Origin: Lentisphaerota bacterium
GTDB taxonomy: Bacteria > Verrucomicrobiota > Kiritimatiellia > RFP12 > UBA3636
Length of the DNA: 29,343 nucleotides
Reading direction: 5' to 3'
NCBI GenBank assembly: GCA_022837245.1
Contig: JALHHX010000022.1
Coordinates: 1-29,343 of the forward strand
The translations under genes and the position numbers were made by a program. Each line of letters opens with the position of its first letter. Within the stretch, counting starts at the first letter, position 1. The notes beneath the pieces were generated by a model. The model worked only from the letters and a program-made list of their open reading frames with translations, was not told the origin of the DNA and did not search any database. Below, piece after piece: positions 28,388-29,343 of the stretch.

Positions 28388-29343
28388 GCTTGCCAAAGAC
28401 GGTCTGCTCAACAGGCACGTCGTTGTTGTATTCTTCGGGTCGCACTATGCGGGTCAGGAGGGGGCGCGCTACTTATACCATGCGGTGGACATGTCGGACA
28501 AGACGTCCAACCCGATTGATCTAGCGGTTCGCGCTGAGCGGTACGAGAAGGAGTTCGCGAGGGTTGAGGAGGTTCTGGAGGTCGCCCGCACCAATAATGT
28601 GATAGGGCTTTCGACGGATGTCGGGCGCGATCTGCAGCAACGCCTGAAAAAAGAGCTCATCGGGCTTGTGGGCGCCCAGCGCGAGCTCCTCGGCCAATAC
28701 CGCACGGAAATCGCCGCGCTAAAGGACGGACTCAACAAAGATGAGATTCCGGAGTCCGGGCGTCCCGAAACCGAAACTCGGATTGCCGAACTGGAAGCGC
28801 TGGTCGAGGCGGGCAACGCCGACCGTGCCGTCTGGAACGGCCTGCGCTCTCAGTTGACAAAAGGTAAATTCGTTGCGGATGATCCTGCGAACGTGGCCGT
28901 ATACAATGAGACCATGCAGAAGGTTGTCCTAGACCTTGAGTTGCGCCGCGGCGAACTGCGCCAGATCATGTCAGACAACGCAACATGGATGGAACTCGCC
29001 GAAGTGTTCAAGGATCGCCGCCTTGTCGGTCACTTTGATTTCGACTTTGCGAACGATTCATCACCGTGGGCGCTTTCCATGATCAACGCCTATGGCCTAT
29101 ACAGGTCCACTCCGCTTGATGCCGGGCAATATCTGTCGCACCTTAATGGCGTGTCAAAAATCTACTACGGCTCTGCTGAAGAAGACAATAAGGGTATATC
29201 AAATGGCAAGGACTGGGAGGCGTTGCTTTTCAAGGAGACGCTTTCCCCGACCTACAAGCCTTACTCGCTAAGCTATCCCGGGCAGCGCGCGGTTCCTACC
29301 ACCGTCGGTGCCGGCATGGGATACGCGGGTTTCCAGATGATCA
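28335..29343 (+). pseudogene. Continuation of the M28-like protein in a shifted frame (runs off the window)
   Basis: In this frame sequence resembling an M28 core follows: ATSGAANAALLADVAIELAK and VVVVFFGSHYAGQEGARYLY. It stays open to the window end, about 336 codons. Typical M28 enzymes have metal ligands in AHYD, an Asp in the DNASG helix and the Glu-Glu pair of FFGAEE. None of these is visible here (GSHYAGQEG replaces GAEEQG), so the protein is probably a catalytically inactive peptidase-fold member even when intact. A coiled-coil-rich insert (about 28550-28850) is extra to M28. The long open frame after the shift argues against old decay. Confidence 0.55.

Overview
The window reads as bacterial chromosome with high coding density, GC-rich codon use in the long genes and sigma70-like promoters (several TTGACT/TTGACG hexamers 17 bp from an AT-rich -10). 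I infer, without proof, a fermentative member of the Planctomycetes-Verrucomicrobia-Lentisphaerae-Kiritimatiellota assemblage. The grounds are an acetate kinase/phosphotransacetylase operon, a fused MetX-MetW, a YfhO-like giant membrane protein, and a large multi-pass transporter-like protein of a type I associate with those phyla.

Left third (1-4800): an accessory island. After the tail of an unrecognised gene comes a restriction-modification cassette. It has a C5-cytosine methyltransferase (+), facing a two-gene operon (-) that encodes a small PD-(D/E)XK-like protein and a 425-residue protein whose C-terminal half is clearly MspI-like. Both arms appear to be preceded by an extended -10 promoter, a short leader ORF (46 and 31 codons) and an inverted repeat lying inside that leader ORF. 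Beyond the cassette lies a gene-poor stretch with dispersed CGGACTA palindromes, a strong terminator hairpin inside an orphan ORF that has excellent start signals, and two oppositely oriented 24-bp tandem repeat arrays (3 and 10 units).

Middle (4800-13800): a cytosolic M14-type zinc carboxypeptidase is convergent with ackA-pta. Next, on the minus strand, come a secreted or anchored endonuclease/exonuclease/phosphatase-fold protein, a ZupT-like ZIP transporter, and a NYN-domain putative RNase with a long coiled coil. Two plus-strand tRNA genes (Glu-TTC, Leu-GAG) each have their own promoter, followed by a shared terminator and the minus-strand metX-metW fusion. A palindromic TTGCAA serves as candidate -35 for divergent promoters of metXW and the next operon.

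Right (13900-29343): a complete tripartite efflux operon (TolC-like lipoprotein, HlyD/MacA-like adaptor, MacB-type ATPase and permease), then tRNA-Tyr(GTA), an FtsB/DivIC-like division protein and, on the minus strand, the YfhO-like protein. The last operon (+) holds a multi-pass membrane protein, an FtsX-type permease with a large extracytoplasmic domain, its ATPase, and an M28-like peptidase-fold protein that runs off the window. The first and last genes of this operon are each interrupted by a frameshift that also seems to remove a family-conserved segment.

The best candidates for something new are the leader-ORF architecture of the restriction cassette with its fused MspI-like enzyme and companion nuclease, the opposed 24-bp arrays, and the transporter/FtsX-ABC/M28-like operon.
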